DNA of 44,219 nucleotides from an uncultured Ruminococcus sp. Lineage in GTDB: Bacteria; Bacillota; Clostridia; Oscillospirales; Ruminococcaceae. How positions within the stretch are numbered: position 1 is the stretch's first letter; each line of letters begins with the position of its first letter. The stretch covers positions 1 through 44,219 of the forward strand of contig CAMKMD010000032.1 of assembly GCA_946413815.1 (NCBI GenBank), written 5' to 3'. The translations under genes and the position numbers were made by a program. Below the pieces are notes generated by a model, which did no database searches, was not told the origin of the DNA, and saw nothing but the letters and a program-made list of their open reading frames with translations. This document shows positions 8,159-15,015 of the stretch, in pieces.

Positions 8159-8863
8159 TTACTTAGGGAATCTTGCGATCTTGCGGCTCAGGTACTGCTG
8201 GAACATATCAAGATCAGCCTTGCTCAGATATCCGTCATCGTTGATATCGAAATTAGAGTAGGAATAGTTGCGTCCTACGCCGCCTACAGCTACGTTCATG
8301 TAACCGAAATAGCTGAACTTGTATCTGGACCAGTCATAAGGAGCAACCTTCTTAACTCCTGCGAAAAGAATATCATAATCCTTCTCGTCGATCTTCTTAT
8401 CTAAGTTGATATCGCCAACGAGGATTGTAGCGCTTGCACTTACTGCATCGCTGATAAGCTTGTTGTTCTTGTCATATGCGTAGTTTGTAACGCTGATCTC
8501 ACGGTAATCGGAAGGAGAGTTGCAAACCATAGCAACAGATACCATGCCGCCTACCATATTGGGGTTTGAAGGATAGAATGTGCCGCCTGCGCTGTGAACG
8601 CCGACATTTCCGCCGCCGCCGCGGTAGAGTGTTCCGCTTGAGATCTTGTCAGCCCAGGGAGCATCTGTATTGGATGATGCGCAAGCAACACCGAATACGA
8701 GGTGGTCGATATTCTTAGCTGATGATACAGCGAAAGTCTTTCTGAATGTGAAACGAGCACCAGTATTGGCATAAGCGTCTGCTGTAAATGCGTTTGCAAC
8801 AGGAACTGCGCACATAATTGACGCAGAAAGTGCAGCAATGATTGCCTTAACGTTCTTCTTCAT
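8159..8863 (-). CDS. Secreted protein with C-terminal type I dockerin
   Basis: 234 residues. The signal peptide is almost the same as that of the LRR protein. Residues about 35-145 form a Gly/Ser-rich domain I do not recognise. Residues 149-229 look like a dockerin, which docks an enzyme or binding protein onto a cohesin of a cellulosome-type scaffold. The first calcium loop is GDINLDKKIDEKD (D151) and the second FDINDDGYLSKAD (D206). The two loops are about 55 residues apart, against roughly 33 in ordinary dockerins, so there is an insertion of about 20 residues. I chose the internal ATG at 8863: it has CAGGAGG at the right distance and starts the signal peptide. The longer frame would begin inside the structured leader. 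Confidence 0.85.
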   Translation of the reverse strand: MKKNVKAIIAALSASIMCAVPVANAFTADAYANTGARFTFRKTFAVSSAKNIDHLVFGVACASSNTDAPWADKISSGTLYRGGGGNVGVHSAGGTFYPSNPNMVGGMVSVAMVCNSPSDYREISVTNYAYDKNNKLISDAVSASATILVGDINLDKKIDEKDYDILFAGVKKVAPYDWSRYKFSYFGYMNVAVGGVGRNYSYSNFDINDDGYLSKADLDMFQQYLSRKIARFPK

Positions 8864-9061
8864 TGTGATTTCCTCCTGTGGAAAATTTGTTAGTAAGATG
8901 ATATATAGTAGAATAGTGATTATCGAGCAATGCTTGAAAATCAGGAGGCAATTCTTCCCCGGCTTATAAAAAGGCGTCCCAATCAAGCCGGAAAGCATAG
9001 TACGTTCCGGAAAGACATACCATTTGTTGTGTGACCCCTAATCCCTTACATCACTCAACAT
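8864..9061 (-). promoter_or_regulatory. Conserved ~200-nt leader RNA with anti-Shine-Dalgarno, copy 2
   Basis: 5' UTR of the dockerin gene. CCTCCTG at 8942-8948 is a perfect complement of the ribosome binding site CAGGAGG at 8872-8878, 63 bases further on. A CCGGCTT/AAGCCGG stem, a GTATGT/ACGTAC stem and an AGC-ATT-GCT hairpin can be drawn. The bases from about 8918 to 9061 match the LRR leader with few changes, whereas the stretch between the anti-SD hairpin and the SD has drifted. A reading frame runs through it to 8998 but is not the gene start. With promoter and terminator it fills the gap 8864-9206. Confidence 0.6.
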
Positions 9062-9066
9062 AATTA

Positions 9067-9095
9067 ATTATATATCAAATTAGCAATTTTGTCAA
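9067..9095 (-). promoter_or_regulatory. Consensus promoter of the dockerin gene
   Basis: TTGACA (9090-9095), 17-base spacer, TATAAT (9067-9072). Copies of the GCACAAAATTG motif lie upstream near 9106 and 9136, and a related ACAAAATTGC overlaps the -35 (9084). The layout is the same as at the LRR promoter. Confidence 0.9.
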
Positions 9096-9164
9096 TAGTA
9101 TACGGCAATTTTGTGCAAATTCATTTGCTTTGTCACAATTTTGTGCAAAAAAATCACAATATTA

Positions 9165-9198
9165 TAACAAAAAGGCTCTCTTTTAAAAGGGAGCCTTT
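9165..9198 (-). terminator. Terminator of the VanY-type gene
   Basis: On the minus strand AAAGGCTC pairs with GAGCCTTT around a TTTTAAAA-containing centre, followed by TTTTTGTTAT, 9 bases after the stop codon. Confidence 0.85.
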
Positions 9199-9206
9199 CG
9201 TATGTG

Positions 9207-10337
9207 TTATTCAGCTTCGTCTGCAGAGACTTCGCTCTCTTCATCAGCATTTTCCTCTTCTGAATCCGTGTTCTCTTCCTCAGACTCAGCAGACGTCTCC
9301 TCCGGCACCTGAGGCTCGCCGGGGGCTGTTGCTGCGGGGCGGTTCTTGTATACCGTCACGATGAAGCCGTCTACATTGTTGCCTGATACAGTGTACTTCA
9401 GTCCCTCGGGAACAGGCACGCTTGTGGTATCTGATGCTGTATCTGCCGGCACCCAGAACACCTCGTACTCTACACCGGAATCATCTGTAAATTCAAGGTG
9501 TGCGCCGGTATAGGGGAAGTTGCCGCGGAGGAGGTCTATATACTCCTCAAGGCAGAGATTCTTTGTGGTCATGTAGTACGCATGGGGAGCTCCTACATAG
9601 CGGAAGTGCCAGGGCTCCGGATCGAAGCCTGTGATATCCTTCTTATCCTCGGCATAGCGGAGGATAAGTCCGTAGTGGTAGCAGTTCTCGTTTATCCATG
9701 CCTGATCGCCCTCACCGTTGTAGTCATAGTTCACAGTCTCACTGAGATCGAAGGCAAGACCTGTCTCGTGCTCACTGCTGCCGGGCTTTGCAACTCTTGA
9801 GGATTCCTCAGCACCGGTCTCTGCAAGGTCTTCCTCGTACAGCTGCTGCTGGAACTCGTTGGTGCGGTAGGAGCCGTAGATCGTAATGGTATCGTCAAAG
9901 AACTGGTTGTAGTAATCGGAAAGGAGGTCTGCCATAGGCTGATAAGCCTGGCTGAGTATTGTATAGTCATCTTCTATAGCGCTGAAAAAGGTTATGCCGT
10001 ATGCCTCGTTGAGTTCGTTGATGTTGACGAGGTTCTCGCTGCCGTCGCTGACATACTGATGCTCGTCATTTACAAGGATAAGATCGCCCTTTGATACGTC
10101 CGCAGAGGGCATATCGACCGATGTGTATACTATCTGGTCGGGATCGGCTTCTGTAGGTACTGCTATGGGCACATCCGTATCTTCCGCATACTGTGACAGC
10201 GGGACCATCCTGCTCTGGTCAAGCACTCCCTTCAGTCCGAAAGCTCCTGCGCAGAGAATAGCACCGGTGATGATCGTTTCAACAAGCAGCTTGGTACTTC
10301 TGATGCTTTTCTCCTTGCTCACATTTTTCTTAGACAT
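9207..10337 (-). CDS. Membrane-anchored D-alanyl-D-alanine carboxypeptidase, VanY/M15B family
   Basis: 376 residues from the chosen start. M15B zinc peptidases remove the terminal D-Ala of peptidoglycan stem peptides outside the cell. One N-terminal transmembrane segment (about 17-38) anchors a catalytic domain. It has YGSYRT (conserved Arg), SSEHETGLAFD (zinc ligands His190 and Asp197) and EPWHFRYVG (catalytic Glu and third ligand His244). The tail after about 330 is Pro/Glu-rich and very acidic, likely disordered. An ATG 19 codons upstream (10394) gives a longer frame, but the chosen ATG has GGAGAG seven bases before it. Vancomycin resistance cannot be inferred: no vanHAX-like genes are near, and such carboxypeptidases are common in cell-wall turnover. 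Confidence 0.9.
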   Translation of the reverse strand: MSKKNVSKEKSIRSTKLLVETIITGAILCAGAFGLKGVLDQSRMVPLSQYAEDTDVPIAVPTEADPDQIVYTSVDMPSADVSKGDLILVNDEHQYVSDGSENLVNINELNEAYGITFFSAIEDDYTILSQAYQPMADLLSDYYNQFFDDTITIYGSYRTNEFQQQLYEEDLAETGAEESSRVAKPGSSEHETGLAFDLSETVNYDYNGEGDQAWINENCYHYGLILRYAEDKKDITGFDPEPWHFRYVGAPHAYYMTTKNLCLEEYIDLLRGNFPYTGAHLEFTDDSGVEYEVFWVPADTASDTTSVPVPEGLKYTVSGNNVDGFIVTVYKNRPAATAPGEPQVPEETSAESEEENTDSEEENADEESEVSADEAE

Positions 10338-10414
10338 ATTATTCTCTCCGTTTCTGCCGGAGCCTTCCGGCACCTCATCCTTTCCGCGTGCCATAGCCCC
10401 GAAATACGCTTTAC

Positions 10415-10423
10415 ATTATACCA
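10415..10423 (-). promoter_or_regulatory. Extended -10 promoter of the VanY-type gene
   Basis: TGG-TATAAT on the minus strand, a TGn-extended -10, with no good -35. The predicted start point is close to the longer frame's ATG, so the shorter start at 10337 would leave a leader of about 70 bases. With the plus-strand promoter at 10610-10638 it is what I can see in the gap 10338-10702; the sequence between shows nothing else. Confidence 0.6.
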
Positions 10424-10609
10424 TAACTTATTTTAAAATAACAGTCTGCCGGATAATCTTTGTATGTTGGACTAAAAGAATCACCGTGAGACAGGCAGTA
10501 AATGTGAAAAATGTACTATTATCCGGAGGTGTATTACTGCCCGCATCTCAGTCACAGGGGCATCTGCTCTCTGTACCGGCCTTCCGGCAGGATGCAGCAA
10601 CAAAAAGAT

Positions 10610-10638
10610 TTGACAATCACCGGAAAGTGTTGTATAAT
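10610..10638 (+). promoter_or_regulatory. Consensus promoter of the zinc-ribbon membrane protein
   Basis: TTGACA, 17-base spacer, TATAAT, about 65 bases before the ATG at 10703. Confidence 0.88.
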
Positions 10639-10702
10639 GATATAAGACTATATATTTCCAGGATCTTTGGGAAAGATCACATTTTTTGGGGGAGGTTTTC
10701 GT

Positions 10703-12046
10703 ATGATTTGTATTTCATGCGGCAAGACTATCGATGATGATTCAAGATTCTGTGAGTTCTGCGGCGCAAAGCAGACCCCTCCGGAGGTACCGGAGATACC
10801 GCCTGCGGAGGCAGACCTCACTGAACCGGTGATACCGGATGCTGAGCTGACGGGAAGCGAAACAGACACAAAGCTGCCGGAGGATGAACCGGCCGGACCG
10901 GATGCGCTCTATGATGAAGGGCCCGCTTCCGAGCCCTCTGAACCGCAGGCTCCCGCAGCTTCATCAGTGATGAGCGCTCCGCCATACGGCTCGCAGCAGC
11001 CTGCCGCTCCTTTCGGACAGCCCGCCGGAGGATACGCTCCGCCGCCCTACACCGGGCCGCTCTATGAGCCTGCACCTCAGGTGCCGGAGGAGGAAGAAGC
11101 TCCGCTGCCGCAGCCTGTTGCCGTACACCCGAAGCTCGGTGCAGGAAAGGCTATAGCCGCATGGTTCATTTCTCTCTTTGCCATCATAGTGCTCACAGTG
11201 CTCAGCATCGCATTATGCGTAAAGCTCGGTGTTTCAGGTGAACTGGTGAGAAAAAGAGTGGAGAGCATGTCTCTCGATATGCTCCTCGGCGCCGACTACA
11301 ACGGCGAGTCTCTCTCCGACAACATCTACAAGGGCACTGATTTCGGCGGCCTGACCTACAACAAGGCTGACAGATTCTCCTTCCGCGAGTTCATGACAAA
11401 GACCGACTTCCTCAGCTTCGTCGGGAAGAAGGCTGCAAACTACGTTGACTGCATCGTAGGCGGAAGCGAGACAGACCCCTCAGTTGCTGAGAGTGAGATA
11501 ATCGATTTCTTTGAGGGCAACGCAGATGTCTGCGAGGAACTCTTCGGCTACAGGATGCAGACCGTTGACTACAACACCATGCGCAAGAACATTGCGAAGG
11601 AAGGCTTTGTGGACAAGATATCCATAACAGGCCTTTCCGATGCGGCCGGATTCCCTCTTCAGAATCTCAGCTACATATTCTCCTACATCACCCTTGGCAT
11701 ACTCCTTGCTCTGCTGCTCGTGCTGCTGATATGGATAGCAGTTGTTACCGACCGCAGAGGCAAGTACATCACCGGCTGCTACGGAAAGATACTTACATGG
11801 AGCGGCATCATCGTGCTCGGCATCGCACTTGCAGTATCCGCAGGCGCTGCACTGGCCTATGTGATTACAGGCTGGTTCGAGTTTTATGTATGCGCATCCG
11901 TACTTATTCCCTTTGCTGCCCTTGCAGCTGTTACAGGAATCTTTGAGATCATCCTCGGCACTGTATTCCGCAGGATAAAGAGATCCATACGCATCAAGGA
12001 GCGCCGCGAACAGGCGGTCATAAAGGCTCTTGCAGAACAGAACTGA
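10703..12046 (+). CDS. Zinc-ribbon, proline-rich multi-pass membrane protein
   Basis: 447 residues from the ATG at 10703, which has GGGGGAGG seven bases before it; a longer frame begins at 10667. It opens with a short zinc ribbon (MICISCG, then CEFCG). An acidic, Pro-rich, probably disordered linker follows (to about 140). Four hydrophobic segments can be seen, near 155-180 (AAWFISLFAIIVLTVLSI), 325-350, 360-385 and 395-420. Between the first two lies a soluble domain of about 140 residues with no motif I know. The C-terminus is basic. The zinc ribbon resembles that of the gene at 12570-14015, which ends toward it. Function unknown. It has its own promoter and terminator. Confidence 0.8.
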   Translation: MICISCGKTIDDDSRFCEFCGAKQTPPEVPEIPPAEADLTEPVIPDAELTGSETDTKLPEDEPAGPDALYDEGPASEPSEPQAPAASSVMSAPPYGSQQPAAPFGQPAGGYAPPPYTGPLYEPAPQVPEEEEAPLPQPVAVHPKLGAGKAIAAWFISLFAIIVLTVLSIALCVKLGVSGELVRKRVESMSLDMLLGADYNGESLSDNIYKGTDFGGLTYNKADRFSFREFMTKTDFLSFVGKKAANYVDCIVGGSETDPSVAESEIIDFFEGNADVCEELFGYRMQTVDYNTMRKNIAKEGFVDKISITGLSDAAGFPLQNLSYIFSYITLGILLALLLVLLIWIAVVTDRRGKYITGCYGKILTWSGIIVLGIALAVSAGAALAYVITGWFEFYVCASVLIPFAALAAVTGIFEIILGTVFRRIKRSIRIKERREQAVIKALAEQN

Positions 12047-12054
12047 ATACAGCG

Positions 12055-12083
12055 AACGGCTGCCATACGGCAGCCGTTTTTAT
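12055..12083 (+). terminator. Terminator of the zinc-ribbon membrane protein gene
   Basis: AACGGCTGCC-ATAC-GGCAGCCGTT followed by TTTTATTT on the plus strand, 8 bases past the stop codon. Confidence 0.92.
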
Positions 12084-12096
12084 TTCCCGGAAATAC

Positions 12097-12122
12097 AAAA
12101 AACGGATCCGTGAAGATCCGTT
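12097..12122 (-). terminator. Terminator of the mscL transcript
   Basis: On the minus strand AACGGATC pairs with GATCCGTT, followed by TTTTGTATTT. It sits next to the opposing terminator, as expected between convergent genes. Confidence 0.88.
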
Positions 12123-12146
12123 TCATGCGTATACGTGATACCCCTT

Positions 12147-12545
12147 TTACTTCTTCTCGTTCTGAGCCTTGAGAAGATCTCTGATCTCTGTAAGGAGAAC
12201 TTCTTCCTTCGGAGGCTCTGCGGGCTTCTCTTCTTCCTTCTTCTTGCCAATTGCCATCAGCTTGTTCATAGCCTTGATAAGGCAGAACAGGATGAGTGCA
12301 GTGATAAGGAAGTTGATGACAGCCGTCAGAAACGTGCCATAGTCAAGTGCCTGACCACTGTCACCAAGCGGGATAGTACCGTGAACTTCTGCGCCGCCGA
12401 TAAGAGCGATGAGGGGCTGGATGAAACACTCTGTCAGTGCTGTTACTATGCTGCCGAATGCTGCACCGATAATTACACCGATAGCCATGTCCATAACATT
12501 GCCCTTCAATGCAAAAGCCTTGAACTCCTCTAAAAACTTCTTCAT
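12147..12545 (-). CDS. mscL: Large-conductance mechanosensitive channel MscL
   Basis: 132 residues, the normal length. Homopentameric channel in the inner membrane that opens under membrane tension to release solutes during osmotic downshock. It has the conserved N-terminal amphipathic helix (FLEEFKAFALKGNVMDMAIGVIIGAAFG), TM1 at about 16-42, a periplasmic loop, TM2 at about 70-95 (FLTAVINFLITALILFCLIKAMN), and a charged C-terminal helix (EEVLLTEIRDLLKAQ). It starts 24 bases after the stop of the zinc-ribbon repeat protein and is probably cotranscribed with it. Confidence 0.97.
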   Translation of the reverse strand: MKKFLEEFKAFALKGNVMDMAIGVIIGAAFGSIVTALTECFIQPLIALIGGAEVHGTIPLGDSGQALDYGTFLTAVINFLITALILFCLIKAMNKLMAIGKKKEEEKPAEPPKEEVLLTEIRDLLKAQNEKK

Positions 12546-12569
12546 TTTGTCCTCTGCTCCTTTCCTTTG

Positions 12570-14015
12570 TTATTCTATTCCAACCTTCGGGAGGTCAGGT
12601 ATCTCTGCCTTGTCCTCCTTAACAGTCTTCTTAGCCTTCATATGCTCCGGAAGCTCCACAAGATCTGTAGGATCTACGTATTTCTTTTTCTTTGGCATAG
12701 CCTCAACGGAACGGCTGACCTCTCGCATCATTTCGCTGCGGAAGGTCTGCTTCTCGCTCTTTGCGGGAGCCTTGAGCTGATCGGGATCTGCTGTCCCGGC
12801 TGCGTGCATGGTTATACGTGAACGGTGGCGCTGATTCGCTGCAAGGAGATCTGCATCGACCTCATCTGTGGCCGCCATATAATCGCGCTTCTTACGGGGG
12901 CTGGCGTCCTGCATTCCGGAAGCATCGACCATATCCGTGCTGTGCATATAGTGCCTGTATTTACGGTTATCGTTCGGAGCAAGGTCTGAAGCATCAACCA
13001 TGGGGGTATCGCTCATATAGGCTCCGCCCTTCTTTGAAGGCGGTCGCACTCCGAGGCTTGAGCTGTTCTTAGGATAGCTCTCCTCCACCTCATGCTCGGT
13101 ACGTCCGAAGAAATCGGCCTCCTGGTGGGGCTGCTTCGTTTCCTTGCCTTCATCGAAGAATGCCCAGAAATCATCCTCTGACGAGGGCTGCTCCTCCTGC
13201 TGGGGAGCTGTCTGGGCGGGTGCTGTCTGCATTGGTGCCTCCTTCTGAGGCTGATACTGCTGAAGCGGAACTCCGGCAGGCACAGGCTGGCTGTACAGTG
13301 GCATACCGTTCTGGTCATAGCCTATGAACTGGGGCTGCGCATACATCATCTGCTGCGGCTGGCTGTACAGCGGTGTACCGTTCTGGTCATAGCCTATGAA
13401 CTGGGGCTGACCGTACATCATCTGCGGCTGGCTGTACACAGGCATTCCGTTCTGGTCGTAGCCTATGAACTGGGGCTGGCCGTACATCATCTGCGGCTGG
13501 CTGTATACCGGCATTCCGTTCTGGTCATAGCCTATCAGCTGCGGCTGTACTGCGCCGGGCGCAGGCTGGCCTGGGTACTGCGGGTTCTGTGCATAGGGCT
13601 GCTGGAACTGTGCGCCGGGATATACCGGCTGCTGCATTCCCGGAGCGCCGAACTGCTGCGGGGCTCCGTACTGGTTATACTGCGGCTGCGGGGGCGGTGC
13701 CGGCTGACTCTGCGGCTGGGCAGACTCCTCCGTGCCGTCGTACATACTGAAATCGAACTCCTCATCAGTATCATTGAGTTCTTCGGATGTATATATATCT
13801 GACGCAGAACCTGTTGCCGGGCGGTCGCTGATGACGAAGGTGCCGGCGGTCATGGTAAAGCCGCCTTTTCCTTCCGGAAACTCCTCCTCGGAGTGGTAGC
13901 CTCCCATATCTGCTTTTCCGTAATCGGGTTCCTGAGGTGCGTCAAGTCTGCTTCCGCAGTTGACGCAAAAACTGAAGCCGCTGTCGACTTTTGCTCCGCA
14001 TGATGGACAAATCAC
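12570..14015 (-). CDS. Zinc-ribbon protein with Gln/Tyr-rich and VDA-type tandem repeats
   Basis: 481 residues from a GTG start at 14015. That start has AAGGAG eight bases upstream and gives MICPSCG, parallel to the MICISCG of the 10703 gene; a GTG three codons earlier is too close to the ribosome binding site. The zinc ribbon is CPSCG then CVNCG. A disordered Pro/Gln-rich region follows, holding four ~23-residue repeats with the core IGYDQNGMPVYSQPQ. The C-terminal third has four or five looser repeats of about 27 residues (such as MVDASDLAP, MVDASGMQD, EVDADLLAA), then Lys-rich sequence. No transmembrane segment or enzyme motif is seen. It may be a scaffold or substrate protein at the membrane. 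It is followed by mscL in the same apparent operon. Confidence 0.75.
   Translation of the reverse strand: MICPSCGAKVDSGFSFCVNCGSRLDAPQEPDYGKADMGGYHSEEEFPEGKGGFTMTAGTFVISDRPATGSASDIYTSEELNDTDEEFDFSMYDGTEESAQPQSQPAPPPQPQYNQYGAPQQFGAPGMQQPVYPGAQFQQPYAQNPQYPGQPAPGAVQPQLIGYDQNGMPVYSQPQMMYGQPQFIGYDQNGMPVYSQPQMMYGQPQFIGYDQNGTPLYSQPQQMMYAQPQFIGYDQNGMPLYSQPVPAGVPLQQYQPQKEAPMQTAPAQTAPQQEEQPSSEDDFWAFFDEGKETKQPHQEADFFGRTEHEVEESYPKNSSSLGVRPPSKKGGAYMSDTPMVDASDLAPNDNRKYRHYMHSTDMVDASGMQDASPRKKRDYMAATDEVDADLLAANQRHRSRITMHAAGTADPDQLKAPAKSEKQTFRSEMMREVSRSVEAMPKKKKYVDPTDLVELPEHMKAKKTVKEDKAEIPDLPKVGIE
13284..13547 (-). repeat. Four in-frame ~69-bp tandem repeats in the zinc-ribbon gene
   Basis: Each unit encodes roughly QPQFIGYDQNGMPVYSQP followed by QMMYG, with a period of 23-24 codons. 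The units differ at only a few positions even in DNA, which suggests recent expansion or ongoing recombination. Copy number may vary between strains. Confidence 0.9.
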
Positions 14016-14087
14016 ACAGACCACTCCTTTCGCCTGTCTTATTGAGACAGAAACTCCCCCAACTGACTTCTTTTATATACTACTTTA

Positions 14088-14116
14088 ATTATAGCATCTC
14101 CGGTATTAATTTTCAA
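14088..14116 (-). promoter_or_regulatory. Promoter of the zinc-ribbon/mscL operon
   Basis: TTGAAA (14111-14116), 17-base spacer, TATAAT (14088-14093) on the minus strand, about 75 bases upstream of the GTG start. Confidence 0.85.
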
Positions 14117-14561
14117 GAGGTTTTCTCAAGATTGTGCATATCATCGGCTTTTGATATTGTGACATTGTGCACTTTGCCGCAGGTAACAATTTCAACAGGG
14201 CCGTTTAGTAGATAACGCACAATGGCGCGCAATTATTTACAGGTTATTGCCTTATTTCAGCCATGATACATTATGTCTCCTGCGGCAGCATCTGATTCAC
14301 AGGACTTTACTGGTATTTTTGACCGTGGGGCAGCCGCTTTTTAATTCATAATTCATAATTCTTAATTCATAATTAGTTATATCGCCTGACTGCGGCTATC
14401 TGCAGGGACCACCTTTTGGGGGCCGCTTCTGCAAATTACCGGTAATTGAATGTAGGGATGCCCTGTGGACGTTCCTGATGCAATAAAACCGGTCTTTCAG
14501 AAGAACTGGCGGACCGCCGGAGGCGGTGGCTGCACCTGTTGCCGCTGCTTTGCAGATGCAG
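14117..14561. other. Gene-free stretch with small repeat modules
   Basis: No gene is supported here. It contains a tandem run of AATTCAT-type heptamers (14342-14375), an R3-like module at 14452-14474, and a GC-rich patch (GGACCGCCGGAGGCGGT) near 14510-14530. The composition resembles the other mosaic gaps at 54-779 and 33657-33969. Confidence 0.5.
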
Positions 14562-14599
14562 AAAGCCCGCAGGGCTCCTGCTGAGCTTCTGCGGGCTTT
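14562..14599. terminator. Bidirectional-type hairpin after the DtxR-like gene
   Basis: AAAGCCCGCAG pairs perfectly with CTGCGGGCTTT (11 bp) around a 16-base loop, 6 bases past the stop of the DtxR-like gene. The T run is clearer on the plus strand (CTTTTTATG); on the minus strand only CTTTCTG follows. It probably ends the long minus-strand operon. Confidence 0.6.
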
Positions 14600-14605
14600 T
14601 TATGT

Positions 14606-14995
14606 TCAGTTTGCTGAACGCTTCTTCATTGTTCGCTTTACGATATGCCTGAGACGGTCACAGGTCTCTGTCGGAAAATCCGTAATGAAAAGTATCGCCT
14701 GTGCGTGTGCTTCCTCTGAGGGAAGCTTCAGGAACTTATGGAAAAAGGTATAGATCTCTGTGAAATTGCTGAAGATCTCCTCTACTGCCTGCTCACCTTC
14801 AGGAGTCAGCATGACGCTGTTGCCATAGTCCTCATAGACAAGCCCGTGATTCGCAAGGCATCTCAGCATCTTGCTCACGCTCGGGCGGGATACCCCGAGA
14901 TGGCGTGAGATGCTCACGGATTTTACATATTCATCGGTCTCCGAAAGCTCCCTGATCGCTATAAGGTAGCGTATCTGTCCTGCACACTGCTTCAT
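14606..14995 (-). CDS. DtxR-like transcriptional regulator lacking usual metal ligands
   Basis: 129 residues. An N-terminal winged helix-turn-helix (about 8-70; SRHLGVSRPSVSKMLRCLANHGLV) resembles the DtxR/MntR family. A helical region like the DtxR dimerisation domain follows (EEAHAQAILFITDFPTETCDRLRHI). That family normally binds Mn or Fe through His/Glu residues, including an E-H pair before the LSxE-type segment. By eye alignment here the pair is replaced by hydrophobic and Thr residues, and the His of the preceding helix is also missing. There is no SH3-like C-terminal domain. It may respond to another signal or act without metal. ATG with AGGAGGGAAAC; 20 bases after pgsA, last gene of the operon. 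Confidence 0.75.
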   Translation of the reverse strand: MKQCAGQIRYLIAIRELSETDEYVKSVSISRHLGVSRPSVSKMLRCLANHGLVYEDYGNSVMLTPEGEQAVEEIFSNFTEIYTFFHKFLKLPSEEAHAQAILFITDFPTETCDRLRHIVKRTMKKRSAN

Positions 14996-15015
14996 GTTTC
15001 CCTCCTGTTATCAGA

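Noticed and set aside
8864..8998. N-terminal extension of the dockerin protein (45 extra codons)
   Set aside because: It would put residues before a standard signal peptide and lies in the conserved leader; the internal ATG has a good ribosome binding site and matches the paralogous gene start.
7862..9061. Leader as a c-di-GMP-I (GEMM) riboswitch, because of a GGGACGC segment
   Set aside because: The other conserved GEMM elements, such as the GCAAACC segment and the tetraloop-receptor layout, are not found, so no known class is assigned.
9207..10337. VanY-type gene as part of a vancomycin resistance cluster
   Set aside because: No vanH, vanA/B ligase, vanX or VanRS pair is adjacent; M15B carboxypeptidases are common cell-wall enzymes.
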